A stretch of 64,000 nt of DNA, from the NCBI GenBank assembly GCA_016937575.1, contig JAFHKN010000002.1, positions 3,345,001-3,409,000 of the forward strand. The letters are read 5' to 3'. The DNA is from Roseomonas aeriglobus (GTDB taxonomy: Bacteria; Pseudomonadota; Alphaproteobacteria; Sphingomonadales; Sphingomonadaceae). Below are positions 52,846 through 61,931 of the stretch, one piece after another (positions within the stretch are counted from its first letter, which is position 1; every line of letters begins with the position of its first letter). The notes under the pieces were generated by a model. That model saw only the letters and a list, made by a program, of their open reading frames with translations, was not told where the DNA came from and searched no databases. A program made the translations under genes and the position numbers.

Positions 52846-55698
52846 TCAGGCGACGACGGACGCACAGCGGTCGCACAACGCGCCGTCCTGCGCAACCTCG
52901 GGCAGGTGACGCCAGCAACGGCCGCATTTCTCGTACGAGGTGCGGGCGACCGTGACGTCGTCGCCCTTTGTCACCTTGGCGACGATGAACGTCTCCGCCA
53001 GCAGGCCGGTATCGAGCGGCAGGTCGGGCACCGTGACTTCCGCTTCGTTCGACGACCGGATCGTCTTTTCGCGGCGATAGGGTTCGATCGCTTCGGTCAC
53101 CTGCGCGCGCAGGCGGCGGACGTCGGCCCAGTTGGTCGACACCGCATCGTCGCCCGGCACCGCCGGCAGTTCGGGCCATTCGAGGAAATGGACCGACCCG
53201 TCCTCGCTCGGGAAGCGCGCCTGCCACACTTCCTCGGCCGTAAAGGCGAGGATCGGGGCGGCATAGCGCACCAGCGCATGGAACAGCACGTCCATGACCG
53301 TCCGGCATGCCCGGCGGCGCACGCTGTCGGCGGCGTCGCAGTAGAGCGAATCCTTGCGGATATCGAAGTAGAAGGCGCTGAGATCGTCCTGCGCGAATTC
53401 GGTCAGCGCGCGGGTGTAGCGGTTGAACTCGAACGCTTCGGCGGCGGCCCGCAGTTCGACGTCGAGGCTGCCCAGCCGGTGGAGGATGTAGCGCTCCAGC
53501 TCGGGCATATCGGCCACGTCCAGCCGCTCATTCTCGTCGAAGCCGTCGAGTGCGCCGAGCAGATAGCGGAAGGTATTGCGCAGCTTGCGATAGGTGTCGC
53601 CGGTGCCGGCGAGCACTTCCTTGCCGATGCGGACGTCTTCGAAATAATCGGTCTGGGCGACCCACAGGCGCAGAATGTCCGCGCCCGATTCGCCGATCAC
53701 CTTCAGCGGATCGACGACGTTGCCGAGCGACTTCGACATCTTGCGGCCATTGCCGTCGAGCGCGAAGCCATGAGTCAGCACCGCGTCATACGGCGCACGC
53801 CCGCGTGTGCCGCAGCTTTCCAGTAGAGACGACTGGAACCAGCCGCGATGCTGGTCGGAGCCTTCGAGATACAGGTTCGCGCGCGTGCCCGCGCCATAGC
53901 GTGCCTCGACCGTGAAGACATGGGTGCTGCCCGAATCGAACCACACGTCGAGAATGTCGTTCTGCGGCTCATAATCCGCCAACGCATAGTCCGGCCCGAG
54001 CAGCGCCTGATGGTCCGCGCCGAACCAGGCGTCGGCGCCGCCCGCCTTGAACGCCTCGACGATGCGCGCATTCACGCCCGCATCGTTCAGATATTCGCCG
54101 GTCTGGCGATGGACATACAGGGCGATCGGCACGCCCCACGCACGCTGCCGGCTGATGACCCAGTCCGGGCGCCCCTCGACCATCGAACGGATGCGATTCT
54201 GACTGCGGCCGGGCACCCAGCGCGTCCGCTCGATCGCATCGAGCGCGAGCGCGCGCAACGTCGGGCCATTGCCGAGCGCCGCCCCCAGGACGGGCGACGT
54301 ACCGAGCGTCCCGACCTCGATCGGCTGCGCGGCGGCAGCCAACGCGATCTGCTCCGGCGTCGGACTGGCGGCTTGATCCATGGGAATGAACCACTGCGGC
54401 GTGCAGCGAAAGATGACCTTCGCCTTCGACCGCCAGCTGTGCGGATAGCTGTGGGCGAAGTCGTCCGACGCCGCGACCAGCGCGCCCGCGTCACGCAGAT
54501 CCGAACAGATCGGGCCGTCGCTGGCGGTGAACTTCTTGTTGATGACGCTGCCCTGGCCGCCCAGCCACGCCCAATCGGCGCGATAGAAGCCGGCGTCGTC
54601 GACCGCAAAGACCGGATCGATGCCGTGCGCCTTGCACAGGGCGAAGTCGTCCTCGCCATGGTCGGGCGCCATGTGGACCAGGCCAGTGCCGGCGTCGATC
54701 GTGACGAAGTCGCCCTCCAGGAACGGCCGCGGCTTGGCGTAGAAGCCGCCCAGGTGGTGCATCGGATGACGCGCGGTCGCGCCTTCGAGCACCGGGCCCT
54801 TTGCCAGCAGCTCGAAGGATTCCATGCCGATGCCGGTGCGCTTCATGAAGGCGGGCAGCAGCGGTTCCGCGACCATGTAGCGCTTTCCGCCATGGCCGAA
54901 GACCAGATAGTCGATCGCAGAACCATAGGCGATCGCCTGGTTGACGGGGATCGTCCAGGGCGTCGTCGTCCAAACGACCGCCAGCGCGCCGACCATCTGC
55001 GGTGCCTCGGGGCATTCCGCGATCTCGAAGGCGACGTCGATCTGGGTCGAGGTGATGTCCTCATACTCGACTTCGGCCTCGGCCAGCGCGGTCTTCTCGA
55101 CCGGCGACCACATCACCGGCTTGGCCCCGCGATAGAGCTGACCGCTCTCGGCGAACTTCAGCAGCTCGCCGACGATCGTCGCCTCGGCCGCGAACTTCAT
55201 GGTGAGGTACGGGTCGTTCCAGTCGCCCTGTACGCCCAGCCGCTTGAACTGCTCGCGCTGAACGTCGACCCATTTGGCGGCATAGGCGCGGCATTCGGCG
55301 CGGAATTCCTGCGCCGGCACCTCGTCCTTCGACCGCTTCTTGGCGCGATACGCTTCCTCGATCTTCCATTCGATCGGCAGGCCATGGCAGTCCCAGCCAG
55401 GCACATAGGGTGCGTCCTTGCCCATCAGGCTCTGCGATCGCACGACCAGATCCTTCAGGATCTTGTTCATCGCATGGCCCATATGGATGTCGCCGTTGGC
55501 GTAGGGCGGGCCATCATGCAGGATGAAGCGCTCGCGCCCCTTACGCTGTTCGCGCAGCCGCTCGTACACGCCGATCTTCGCCCAGCGCTCGAGGATCGCC
55601 GGCTCCTTGGCGGCGAGTCCGGCCTTCATGGGGAAATCGGTCTTCGGCAGGAAGACGGTGTCGCGCCAGTCGCGCGGCGTGTCGGAAGCGTCGGTCAT
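52846..55698 (-). CDS. ileS: Isoleucyl-tRNA synthetase
   Basis: The 950-residue class I synthetase has the HIGH motif HMGH (residues 72-75 in PPYANGDIHMGHAMNK), KMSKS near residue 650 (GRKMSKSLGNVVDP), an editing domain (VVWTTTPWTIPVNQAI), and a C-terminal zinc motif (CGRCWRHLP...CDRC). ileS-lspA is a common operon. The 162 bp upstream of its start contain only repeats. Confidence 0.97.
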   Translation of the reverse strand: MTDASDTPRDWRDTVFLPKTDFPMKAGLAAKEPAILERWAKIGVYERLREQRKGRERFILHDGPPYANGDIHMGHAMNKILKDLVVRSQSLMGKDAPYVPGWDCHGLPIEWKIEEAYRAKKRSKDEVPAQEFRAECRAYAAKWVDVQREQFKRLGVQGDWNDPYLTMKFAAEATIVGELLKFAESGQLYRGAKPVMWSPVEKTALAEAEVEYEDITSTQIDVAFEIAECPEAPQMVGALAVVWTTTPWTIPVNQAIAYGSAIDYLVFGHGGKRYMVAEPLLPAFMKRTGIGMESFELLAKGPVLEGATARHPMHHLGGFYAKPRPFLEGDFVTIDAGTGLVHMAPDHGEDDFALCKAHGIDPVFAVDDAGFYRADWAWLGGQGSVINKKFTASDGPICSDLRDAGALVAASDDFAHSYPHSWRSKAKVIFRCTPQWFIPMDQAASPTPEQIALAAAAQPIEVGTLGTSPVLGAALGNGPTLRALALDAIERTRWVPGRSQNRIRSMVEGRPDWVISRQRAWGVPIALYVHRQTGEYLNDAGVNARIVEAFKAGGADAWFGADHQALLGPDYALADYEPQNDILDVWFDSGSTHVFTVEARYGAGTRANLYLEGSDQHRGWFQSSLLESCGTRGRAPYDAVLTHGFALDGNGRKMSKSLGNVVDPLKVIGESGADILRLWVAQTDYFEDVRIGKEVLAGTGDTYRKLRNTFRYLLGALDGFDENERLDVADMPELERYILHRLGSLDVELRAAAEAFEFNRYTRALTEFAQDDLSAFYFDIRKDSLYCDAADSVRRRACRTVMDVLFHALVRYAAPILAFTAEEVWQARFPSEDGSVHFLEWPELPAVPGDDAVSTNWADVRRLRAQVTEAIEPYRREKTIRSSNEAEVTVPDLPLDTGLLAETFIVAKVTKGDDVTVARTSYEKCGRCWRHLPEVAQDGALCDRCASVVA

Positions 55699-55769
55699 AG
55701 GTTTTGCGGCCTTAGCGCGTGTGTTGAGCCGTCACAAATGGCTTTGCACAAGATCCTACCCGGCACGCG

Positions 55770-55860
55770 AAGGTGAAGGGGGTGGGCCGCGACGGACGTC
55801 GCTGGTGGAGAGGCCCTTCCACCATGCTTCGCATCGTCCCCCTCCCCTTGCCGGGGAGGA
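55770..55860. repeat. REP-like palindromes between ileS and ribF
   Basis: The gap 55699-55860 contains GGTGGA-N8-TCCACC (55803-55822) and blocks AAGGGGGTGG and CCCCCTCCCCTTGCCGGGGAGG that resemble the repeat at 26025-26110. No gene is visible in it; the ileS promoter must lie here. Confidence 0.4.
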
Positions 55861-56787
55861 TCAATCGTTCAAAATCGCCCGCGCGCGATCGCAATCGGCG
55901 GCCATCTGCGCCTGCAAAGCCGCCAGATCGGGGAATTTGGCCTCGGGTCGCAGATAGTCGACCAGTTCGACCTCGATCACCTGCCCGTAGAGATCCTCGG
56001 AAAAATCGAAGAAATACGCTTCGAGCAGTTCGACCGGCGGCTCGAACATCGGACGGATGCCCAGGTTTGCCGCCCCCGTCAGCACCCGCCCGTCGGGCAA
56101 GCGCCCCCGCACCGCATAGACGCCGTAGGCGGGCCGAAGATATTTGCCGAGCGCGATGTTGGCGGTGGGGTAGCCGATCGTCCGCCCCAGCTTTGCGCCC
56201 CCCTCCACCACGCCTTGAATCGCAAACGGCCGGGTCAGCAGCGCCGTCGCCTCGCGCGGGCGCCCGGCCTGCAACGCCGCCCGAATGCGGCTCGACGACA
56301 CGGCCGCGCCATCGTCCACCACCGGGCCGACGGTATCGACCGAAAAGCCGAGCTCCGCGCCCAGCGACCGCAGGACCGCGACGTTCCCGCTCTTGCCACG
56401 ACCGAAGGTAAAATCCTCGCCGGTCACGACGCCGGCGGCGCCGACGAGCCCCAGCAGCCGTTCGACGACGAACGCCCGCGCGTCGAGCCCGGCCAGGCCC
56501 GCGTCGAAGGCGAAGACCAACATCGCGTCTGCGCCGGCCTGCGCGAACAACCGCTCGCGCTGATCGAGCGTCGTCAGTCGGAACGGCGGGACATCGGGCC
56601 GAAAATAGCGCACCGGATGCGGATCGAACGTGGCGATCAGCGCCGGCCGTCCCTCGGCCCGCGCCCGCGCGATCGCTGCGCCCGCGACCGCCTGATGGCC
56701 GCGATGAAATCCGTCGAAATTGCCGAGCGCCACGATCCCGTCGCGCAGCTCGGACGGAACCGGCGCCTCACCGCCGAGCCGCATCAT
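55861..56787 (-). CDS. ribF: Bifunctional riboflavin kinase / FMN adenylyltransferase
   Basis: The 308-residue product has an N-terminal adenylyltransferase (ALGNFDGFHRGHQAV, HxGH; FDPHPVRYF) and a C-terminal riboflavin kinase domain (GRTIGYPTANIAL, YGVYAVRGRLP, EAYFFDFSEDLYGQ). It makes FMN and FAD. Two adjacent ATGs (56787 and 56784) are possible starts. It lies upstream of ileS, a frequent neighbour. Confidence 0.96.
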   Translation of the reverse strand: MMRLGGEAPVPSELRDGIVALGNFDGFHRGHQAVAGAAIARARAEGRPALIATFDPHPVRYFRPDVPPFRLTTLDQRERLFAQAGADAMLVFAFDAGLAGLDARAFVVERLLGLVGAAGVVTGEDFTFGRGKSGNVAVLRSLGAELGFSVDTVGPVVDDGAAVSSSRIRAALQAGRPREATALLTRPFAIQGVVEGGAKLGRTIGYPTANIALGKYLRPAYGVYAVRGRLPDGRVLTGAANLGIRPMFEPPVELLEAYFFDFSEDLYGQVIEVELVDYLRPEAKFPDLAALQAQMAADCDRARAILND

Positions 56788-56834
56788 GGCGGCGGCTTAG
56801 CGTGAGGGCGCCGACTTGTAAGCTATTTTATGGC

Positions 56835-57968
56835 TCAGCCGGGATAACCCAGCATCTCGCGCGTGCGGCTGTCCGGCGGGCTGGCATCGACCGGACGACC
56901 GCGTGTCGCCCCCCGCACGCCGGCGGCGACCTGCGCGATTTTCGGCAGCGCCATCAGGCTGAGCACATAGCCGATCACCGCGCTGCCGCCGTATCCCACG
57001 ATCGGGGTCGGGTAGTTGCCCACCGCCGCCGCGGCGATCGCACTGAGCCAGACGACGCCGAACACCGCATAACTCTCGCGCCGGTCGCGATCGTACAGCG
57101 CGCCGACTATCGCGGGCACCAGAAGCAGCACCGACCCGCCCAGTACCGCCAGCCCGGCCAGCGGATGAACCTCGAACGCGGTGTAGAGGATCTGATCGAC
57201 ATAGGGCATCGCCGGCAAAGTGTCGGGCTGGACCAGAGCCACAGCAAAGCCGACGATCCCTGCCACGACCGCCGCAAGCACGTACCGGTCGGGCTTCATC
57301 GCCGCCAGCGTCACGGTACCGATCGCCAACATGCCCGCCATCGCCCTGTCCGGCTGTGCTGCCATGGCGACGGTGGCGAGCAGGATGCCGATTGTGGCGA
57401 GGATGTTGCGGGCACGGGCGAAGCCGACCAGCATCAGCGGCAATAGGATCAGGCTCGGCTGGACGCTCAGACCGCCGATCGTCCACCACCGCGCGGCGCC
57501 TTCCGCGCGATCGCCCAGCGCTGCGGTCACGATCAGCATCAGCGCCATGATCAGCGTGCCCAGGCCCGGTACGCCGGCCGGCGTTCGGCGCAGACCGAAC
57601 GCGATCAGCAGACCGACCGCCAACGCACCGCCGTTGATCGCCAGATTGCGCATCGGCGCCCCGGCCGCGGCCATGTAGGCCGCTCCCAATATCGTCGCAG
57701 CGATCGCGCAGGCGATGCCGACGGCCTGGGGACGGCGACGCAGGTCAGTGGCGGACATAGCGAATGTGTCTCCGAACAGGTGGGTGGTGACGATGCCGGG
57801 GATCAGCCCGGCAAGACTGTCGATCGCGAAGCGGAGCGCGGCGCGATCGTCGTCGATCGTGTCGGTTTCCTGAGAGATTGCGCGTGCCCAATCCCGCAGC
57901 GACGGCGGCGACAGGGCAATCAACGTACGGCAAAGCCCCCTCGCGAGCCCGCGCGTGAGGCCGCTCAC
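56835..57968 (-). CDS. Multi-pass membrane protein paired with PadR regulator
   Basis: The 377-residue product begins at GTG 57968, overlapping the PadR stop (GTGA). A soluble N-terminus of about 60 residues (RDWARAISQETDTIDDDRAAL) resembles the short prefix domain seen in PadR-linked membrane proteins. Eight or more hydrophobic helices follow (AVGIACAIAATILGAAYMAA, LAVLGGSVLLLVPAIVGAL). No transporter or enzyme motif is recognised. It should be co-regulated with padR through the palindrome at 58271. Confidence 0.72.
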   Translation of the reverse strand: MSGLTRGLARGLCRTLIALSPPSLRDWARAISQETDTIDDDRAALRFAIDSLAGLIPGIVTTHLFGDTFAMSATDLRRRPQAVGIACAIAATILGAAYMAAAGAPMRNLAINGGALAVGLLIAFGLRRTPAGVPGLGTLIMALMLIVTAALGDRAEGAARWWTIGGLSVQPSLILLPLMLVGFARARNILATIGILLATVAMAAQPDRAMAGMLAIGTVTLAAMKPDRYVLAAVVAGIVGFAVALVQPDTLPAMPYVDQILYTAFEVHPLAGLAVLGGSVLLLVPAIVGALYDRDRRESYAVFGVVWLSAIAAAAVGNYPTPIVGYGGSAVIGYVLSLMALPKIAQVAAGVRGATRGRPVDASPPDSRTREMLGYPG

Positions 57969-58261
57969 GCCGTCAGCCCGCGTGGGTCGGCCGTGACCGG
58001 CGGATTGTCCTTCGCCAACTGCACGCCGCTCGCCGTCAGCCGATATGCATGGCGCGGCGGCCGCCCGCCGCCGGGCGGCTGCTGCCACTCCGCTTCCAGA
58101 TAGCCCTGGCCCTCCAGCCGGATCAGCAGCGGGTAAAGCGTGCCCGACTTCACCCCGGCGCTGCGGGCGAGGTCGTAGCCATGCCGCCAATGCCCTCGCG
58201 CCTCCAGCAGGGCGGCGAGGATGTTGCGGGCATGGGGCGACAGCGCACGGGAACGAACCAT
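57965..58261 (-). CDS. PadR-family transcriptional regulator
   Basis: The 98-residue winged-HTH protein has the PadR pattern: LSPHARNILAALLEARGHWRHGYDLARSAGVKSGTLYPLLIRLEGQGYLEAEWQ, then YRLTASG. PadR proteins usually repress membrane transporters or stress genes in response to small ligands. A perfect 16-bp palindrome lies 9 bp before its ATG, which is the expected site of autoregulation. It is coupled to the downstream membrane protein gene. Confidence 0.9.
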   Translation of the reverse strand: MVRSRALSPHARNILAALLEARGHWRHGYDLARSAGVKSGTLYPLLIRLEGQGYLEAEWQQPPGGGRPPRHAYRLTASGVQLAKDNPPVTADPRGLTA

Positions 58262-58270
58262 GCGTCACGA

Positions 58271-58286
58271 ATCTACCTAGGTAGAT
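58271..58286. promoter_or_regulatory. Perfect palindromic operator for the PadR regulator
   Basis: ATCTACCTAGGTAGAT is an exact 16-bp palindrome in the padR upstream region, next to TTGACT (minus strand, 58296-58291) that could serve as -35. Binding here would cover the promoter and transcript start. It could also influence the opposite direction, toward the small ORF and nadB. Confidence 0.7.
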
Positions 58287-58360
58287 TTAGAGTCAAGCCC
58301 GTTTCGGCGACGACACAAACCGCTGTCCTACACGCCGCAACCTGTGCCACAGCAAAGGGC

Positions 58361-58456
58361 ATGACGCTGCCATCGACCGTCCCCGACCGCGCGCTGCTGC
58401 CGACACCGCTCGCACGTCTCAACTTTCTCAACTTCGGCACGCGGCGCCCGCAATGA
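58361..58456 (+). CDS. Small ORF overlapping the nadB start (possible leader peptide)
   Basis: A 31-residue reading frame (MTLPSTVPDRALLPTPLARL then NFLNFGTRRPQ) ends TGA at 58454-58456, overlapping the nadB ATG (58453) as ATGA. nadB lacks a recognisable RBS of its own, which suggests translational coupling to this ORF. Its own RBS is poor (AAAGGG 1 nt before ATG). Either a leader/coupling peptide or a chance frame; conservation would decide. Confidence 0.35.
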   Translation: MTLPSTVPDRALLPTPLARLNFLNFGTRRPQ

Positions 58457-60042
58457 GTGACCCGCGCACCGCCGACGTCCTCATCATCGGATCGGGTGCC
58501 GCCGGCCTGACGGCGGCACTCAACCTTGCCGAACGCTACCGCGTCACCGTGCTGGCGAAGGGCGGCTTCGACGAAGGGTCGACCGCCTGGGCGCAGGGCG
58601 GGATCGCCGCCGTGCTGGAACCGGGCGACACGTTCGACAACCATGTCGAGGATACGATGGTCGCCGGCGCCGGGCTGAACGACCGCGACATCGTCGAATT
58701 CGTCGTCGAGGAGGCGCCTGCTGCGATCGCGCGGCTGCAGGCGCTGGGCGTCCCCTTCGCAACCGAAGGCAGCACGCTGCACCTGACACGCGAGGGCGGG
58801 CATTCGCACCGCCGCATCGTCCATGTCGCCGACGCGACCGGCTGGGCGGTGCAGGAGGCGTTGCTGAAGGCAGCACAGGCGCATCCCAACATCGCGATGG
58901 TCCCCGACATGGTCGCGATCGACCTGGCGACCGGGCGACACGAGGAACGCTATTCCGGGGCCGGCCATGTGTGGGGCGTCTATGCCTTCAACCGCCGGAC
59001 CGGAAACGTCGAGACATATTGCGCTCGGGCCACGATCCTGGCGACCGGCGGCGCCGGACGGACCTACCAATTCTCCACGGCGCCACGCGGGGCGACCGGG
59101 GACGGGATCGCAATGGCGTGGCGCGCGGGCGCGCGCATCTCGAACATGGAATTCATGCAGTTTCACCCGACGTGCCTCTACAATCTGGAGGTCAAGAACT
59201 TCCTGATCACCGAAGCCGTGCGCGGTGAAGGCGGGCGGCTGATCAATCCGGCGACCGGCAAGCGCTTCATGGAATTCTACGACGCCGAGCGGATGGAGCT
59301 TGCCCCGCGCGACGTCGTCGCCCGGGCGATCGACGCAGAGATCAAGCGCTACGGCCTCGATTACGTCCATCTCGATATCAGCCACCAGCCCGCCGACTTC
59401 GTCCGATCGCACTTCCCAAATATCTACGAAAAGCTGATCGGACTCGGGATCGACATGACCAGGGCACCGATCCCGGTGGTGCCGGCGCAGCATTACACCT
59501 GCGGCGGAATCGTCATCGATCGCGATGGACGCACCGACCTGCCGAACCTGTGGGCAGCGGGCGAATGCACCCAATCGGGCCTGCACGGTGCCAATCGCCT
59601 GGCGTCCAATTCGCTGCTCGAATGCTTCGTGTTCGGCGAAGCGGCGGCCAAGAGCATCGCTGCGGACTGGGACGATCTGCGTGAGCCCCCGAAGATCCGC
59701 GCCTGGGACGAAAGCCGCGTGACCGATTCGGACGAAGAGGTCGTGATCAAGCAGAATTGGACCGAAATCCGGCGTTTCATGTGGAATTACGTCGGCATCG
59801 TCCGCACGACCAAACGGCTGGAACGCGCGCAGCACCGCATCGATATGCTGATGGGCGAGGTCGCCGATTACTATGGCCATTTCCGCGTCACGCCCGACCT
59901 GATCGAGCTGCGCAACCTGCTCCAGGCGGCCGACCTGATCGTGAAATCGGCACTGCGCCGTCACGAATCACGCGGGCTGCACTACACGCTGGATTACCCG
60001 GAAACCGCTGAAAAGGCGGACGATACGGTGCTTGTTCCGTAA
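58453..60042 (+). CDS. nadB: L-aspartate oxidase
   Basis: The 529-residue flavoprotein has the FAD motif IIGSGAAGLTAAL at the N-terminus, GSTAWAQGGIAAVLEPGD, HSHRRIVHVADATG, and the active-site FHPTCLY and HYTCGGIVIDRDGRT segments of the fumarate reductase/L-aspartate oxidase family. It makes iminoaspartate for quinolinate synthesis. With nadD at 45084 this is the second NAD gene here; nadA and nadC are not in the window. It starts within the stop of the small ORF. Confidence 0.95.
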   Translation: MSDPRTADVLIIGSGAAGLTAALNLAERYRVTVLAKGGFDEGSTAWAQGGIAAVLEPGDTFDNHVEDTMVAGAGLNDRDIVEFVVEEAPAAIARLQALGVPFATEGSTLHLTREGGHSHRRIVHVADATGWAVQEALLKAAQAHPNIAMVPDMVAIDLATGRHEERYSGAGHVWGVYAFNRRTGNVETYCARATILATGGAGRTYQFSTAPRGATGDGIAMAWRAGARISNMEFMQFHPTCLYNLEVKNFLITEAVRGEGGRLINPATGKRFMEFYDAERMELAPRDVVARAIDAEIKRYGLDYVHLDISHQPADFVRSHFPNIYEKLIGLGIDMTRAPIPVVPAQHYTCGGIVIDRDGRTDLPNLWAAGECTQSGLHGANRLASNSLLECFVFGEAAAKSIAADWDDLREPPKIRAWDESRVTDSDEEVVIKQNWTEIRRFMWNYVGIVRTTKRLERAQHRIDMLMGEVADYYGHFRVTPDLIELRNLLQAADLIVKSALRRHESRGLHYTLDYPETAEKADDTVLVP

Positions 60043-60160
60043 CCGTTCACCTGTTTGTCGCTACAAAGAGTCGACTCGTCGCAGGCGGCAGGCATCCGGC
60101 TTGTCCCGGCGTGGCGATCGGCAGAGGTAGACGTCAGGGGCTGAGGGCATTTCAACGACC

Positions 60161-61288
60161 GTGACTTTTCTGGGCAGTTTCACCCGTATCGAGCGCGCCA
60201 TTACGCTTGTCGGCCTGGCACCGGCGGCGCTGATCGGTGCTGGCGTCCATGGCAGCCCGGTTCCGGCGAACCTGCCGCCGCCATCCTATCAGAGCTTCCT
60301 GCCCGTCCCCGATTCGTCGCCGCGGACGCCCGCGCCGGCAGGCCTGACCCGCGCCGTCGAGACGTTGCGCAACAATTTCGACGGCCTGGCCGGCATCGCC
60401 ATCCGCAGCGTCGACGACGGCTGGGCGGTCGACAGCGTCGACGCCGACCGCCGCATGCCGCAGCAGAGCGTGTCGAAGCTGTGGGTCGCGATGACGGTCA
60501 TGGACCAGATCGATTCGGGCCGCCTGACGCTCGAGACGCCGGTGACGATCCGCCGCGAAGACCTGACGCTGTTCCACCAGCCGGTCGCCGCGCTGGTGGC
60601 GAAGGACGGTGTTTACGTCACCAATGTCCGCGACCTGTTGAAGCGCGCGATGACCCAAAGCGACAATACGGCGAACGACAGCCTGCTGCGCACGGTCGGC
60701 GGGCCGACGGCGGTGCGATCGTTCATCGCCCGCAAGGGCCTGGGCAATATCCGCTTCGGCCCGGGCGAGCGTCTGCTTCAGGCCGGCACCGCGGGTGTGA
60801 CGTGGAAACAGGACATGGCGATGGGCCGCGCGTTCGAAGCCGCCCGCGCACGCCTGCCCGCCAATGTCCGCCAGGCCGCGTATCAGCGCTACGTCGCCGA
60901 TCCGGTCGACGGCGCGGCCCCAGCCGCGATCGCCGGTGCGCTGGCGCGATTGAAGAAGGGCGTGCTGCTCAGCCCGGACTCGACGCGCTATCTGATCGAG
61001 ACGATGGAAAGCTCGAAGACCGGCAAGTATCGCATGCGCGGCGCCGTGCCGCCGGGCTGGACCTTCGGGCACAAGACCGGCACCGGTCAGGACCTGCTCG
61101 GCCGCACCGCGGGCTACAATGACGTCGGCCTGCTGATCGCACCCGATGGGCATAGCTATGCGGTCGCGGTGATGATCGGCGACACGCGGCGTCCGATCCA
61201 GGATCGCCAGCTGTTGATGCAGGGCGTGGTCAGCGCCATCGTCGCCAACCACCGCGCCGTGCAGAGCGAGGGCTTCTCCGACCGCTAG
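60161..61288 (+). CDS. Class A beta-lactamase-like serine hydrolase
   Basis: The 375-residue product (GTG start) carries the penicillin-recognising triad: Ser103-x-x-Lys106 in QQSVSKLW, SDN at 167-169 (MTQSDNTAND), and KTG at 305-307 (GHKTGTGQD). Glu203 lies 36 residues after SDN, the exact spacing of the deacylating Glu166, in ERLLQ rather than ExxLN. About 34 extra residues separate the omega loop from KTG, and the N-terminus has a hydrophobic segment (ITLVGLAPAALIGAG) and a Pro-rich linker. It may be a beta-lactamase or a penicillin-interactive hydrolase. Confidence 0.85.
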   Translation: MTFLGSFTRIERAITLVGLAPAALIGAGVHGSPVPANLPPPSYQSFLPVPDSSPRTPAPAGLTRAVETLRNNFDGLAGIAIRSVDDGWAVDSVDADRRMPQQSVSKLWVAMTVMDQIDSGRLTLETPVTIRREDLTLFHQPVAALVAKDGVYVTNVRDLLKRAMTQSDNTANDSLLRTVGGPTAVRSFIARKGLGNIRFGPGERLLQAGTAGVTWKQDMAMGRAFEAARARLPANVRQAAYQRYVADPVDGAAPAAIAGALARLKKGVLLSPDSTRYLIETMESSKTGKYRMRGAVPPGWTFGHKTGTGQDLLGRTAGYNDVGLLIAPDGHSYAVAVMIGDTRRPIQDRQLLMQGVVSAIVANHRAVQSEGFSDR

Positions 61289-61322
61289 GTATCTTCTGCC
61301 AGCTGGCGCGCCCGCACAGGGA

Positions 61323-61892
61323 TCACGGCGCCGGCGGCGGGATGACCTTATCGATGCGGTAGATCATGCCGTTGCGCGCCACGATCGGCTGCCCGACGAC
61401 ACGCGCGGCGTCATCGCCATCGCCGACTATCGTCACATCGCCCTGCCGCCGCAGCGTCAGCGGTCCGCCGCCGACGCTCGCCAGCTTTGCGGTACCGCCG
61501 GCGCGTTGCAGCCCTTCGGTCAGATCGGCGGGTGCGACATAGCCGGTCGCGGCATGTGCGCGCAGCAGGGCTATCAGTTGGGGCCGCCCCTGCGCTGCCT
61601 CCAGCGTCGTTAATCGTTCGGCGGGCAAAGCCGCAAAGGCGGCATCCACCGGCAGGAACAGCGTGTAGGTGCCGACACCGTCGAAGGTGCGATCGAGCCC
61701 CGCCGCCTTCACCAGCCGGGCCGCCGTCGACAGGTCGGCGGCGCCGTTCAGTTCGGTCGCCAGGCTGCGCGCCGCGGCCTGTTCGGCGGCAATATTGCCA
61801 CCCGACGCATTGCCGCCGTTATCCTTGCCGCACGCCGTCAGCGCCAATCCCACCGCGCCTGTCACGACCATCATTCGCCCACGCATCATCAT
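61323..61892 (-). CDS. Fasciclin-domain lipoprotein
   Basis: The 189-residue product has a lipoprotein signal (MVVTGAVGLALTAC, lipobox LTAC) and one fasciclin (FAS1) domain: AGLDRTFDGVGTYTLFLPVDAAFAALPAERL...LLRAHAATGYV. FAS1 domains mediate adhesion or protein interaction at the cell surface. The conserved H-box is altered (VGGGPLTLRRQGDVTIVG). Confidence 0.85.
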   Translation of the reverse strand: MMMRGRMMVVTGAVGLALTACGKDNGGNASGGNIAAEQAAARSLATELNGAADLSTAARLVKAAGLDRTFDGVGTYTLFLPVDAAFAALPAERLTTLEAAQGRPQLIALLRAHAATGYVAPADLTEGLQRAGGTAKLASVGGGPLTLRRQGDVTIVGDGDDAARVVGQPIVARNGMIYRIDKVIPPPAP

Positions 61893-61931
61893 CCCCTTTT
61901 GTTTATGTTTCGGCTCGTCGGTCGACGACCG

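Noticed and set aside
52459..55776. Long plus-strand frames (455 and 642 codons) opposite ileS and lspA
   Set aside because: Antisense to well-supported ileS and lspA genes, no recognisable domain, typical GC-bias artefacts.
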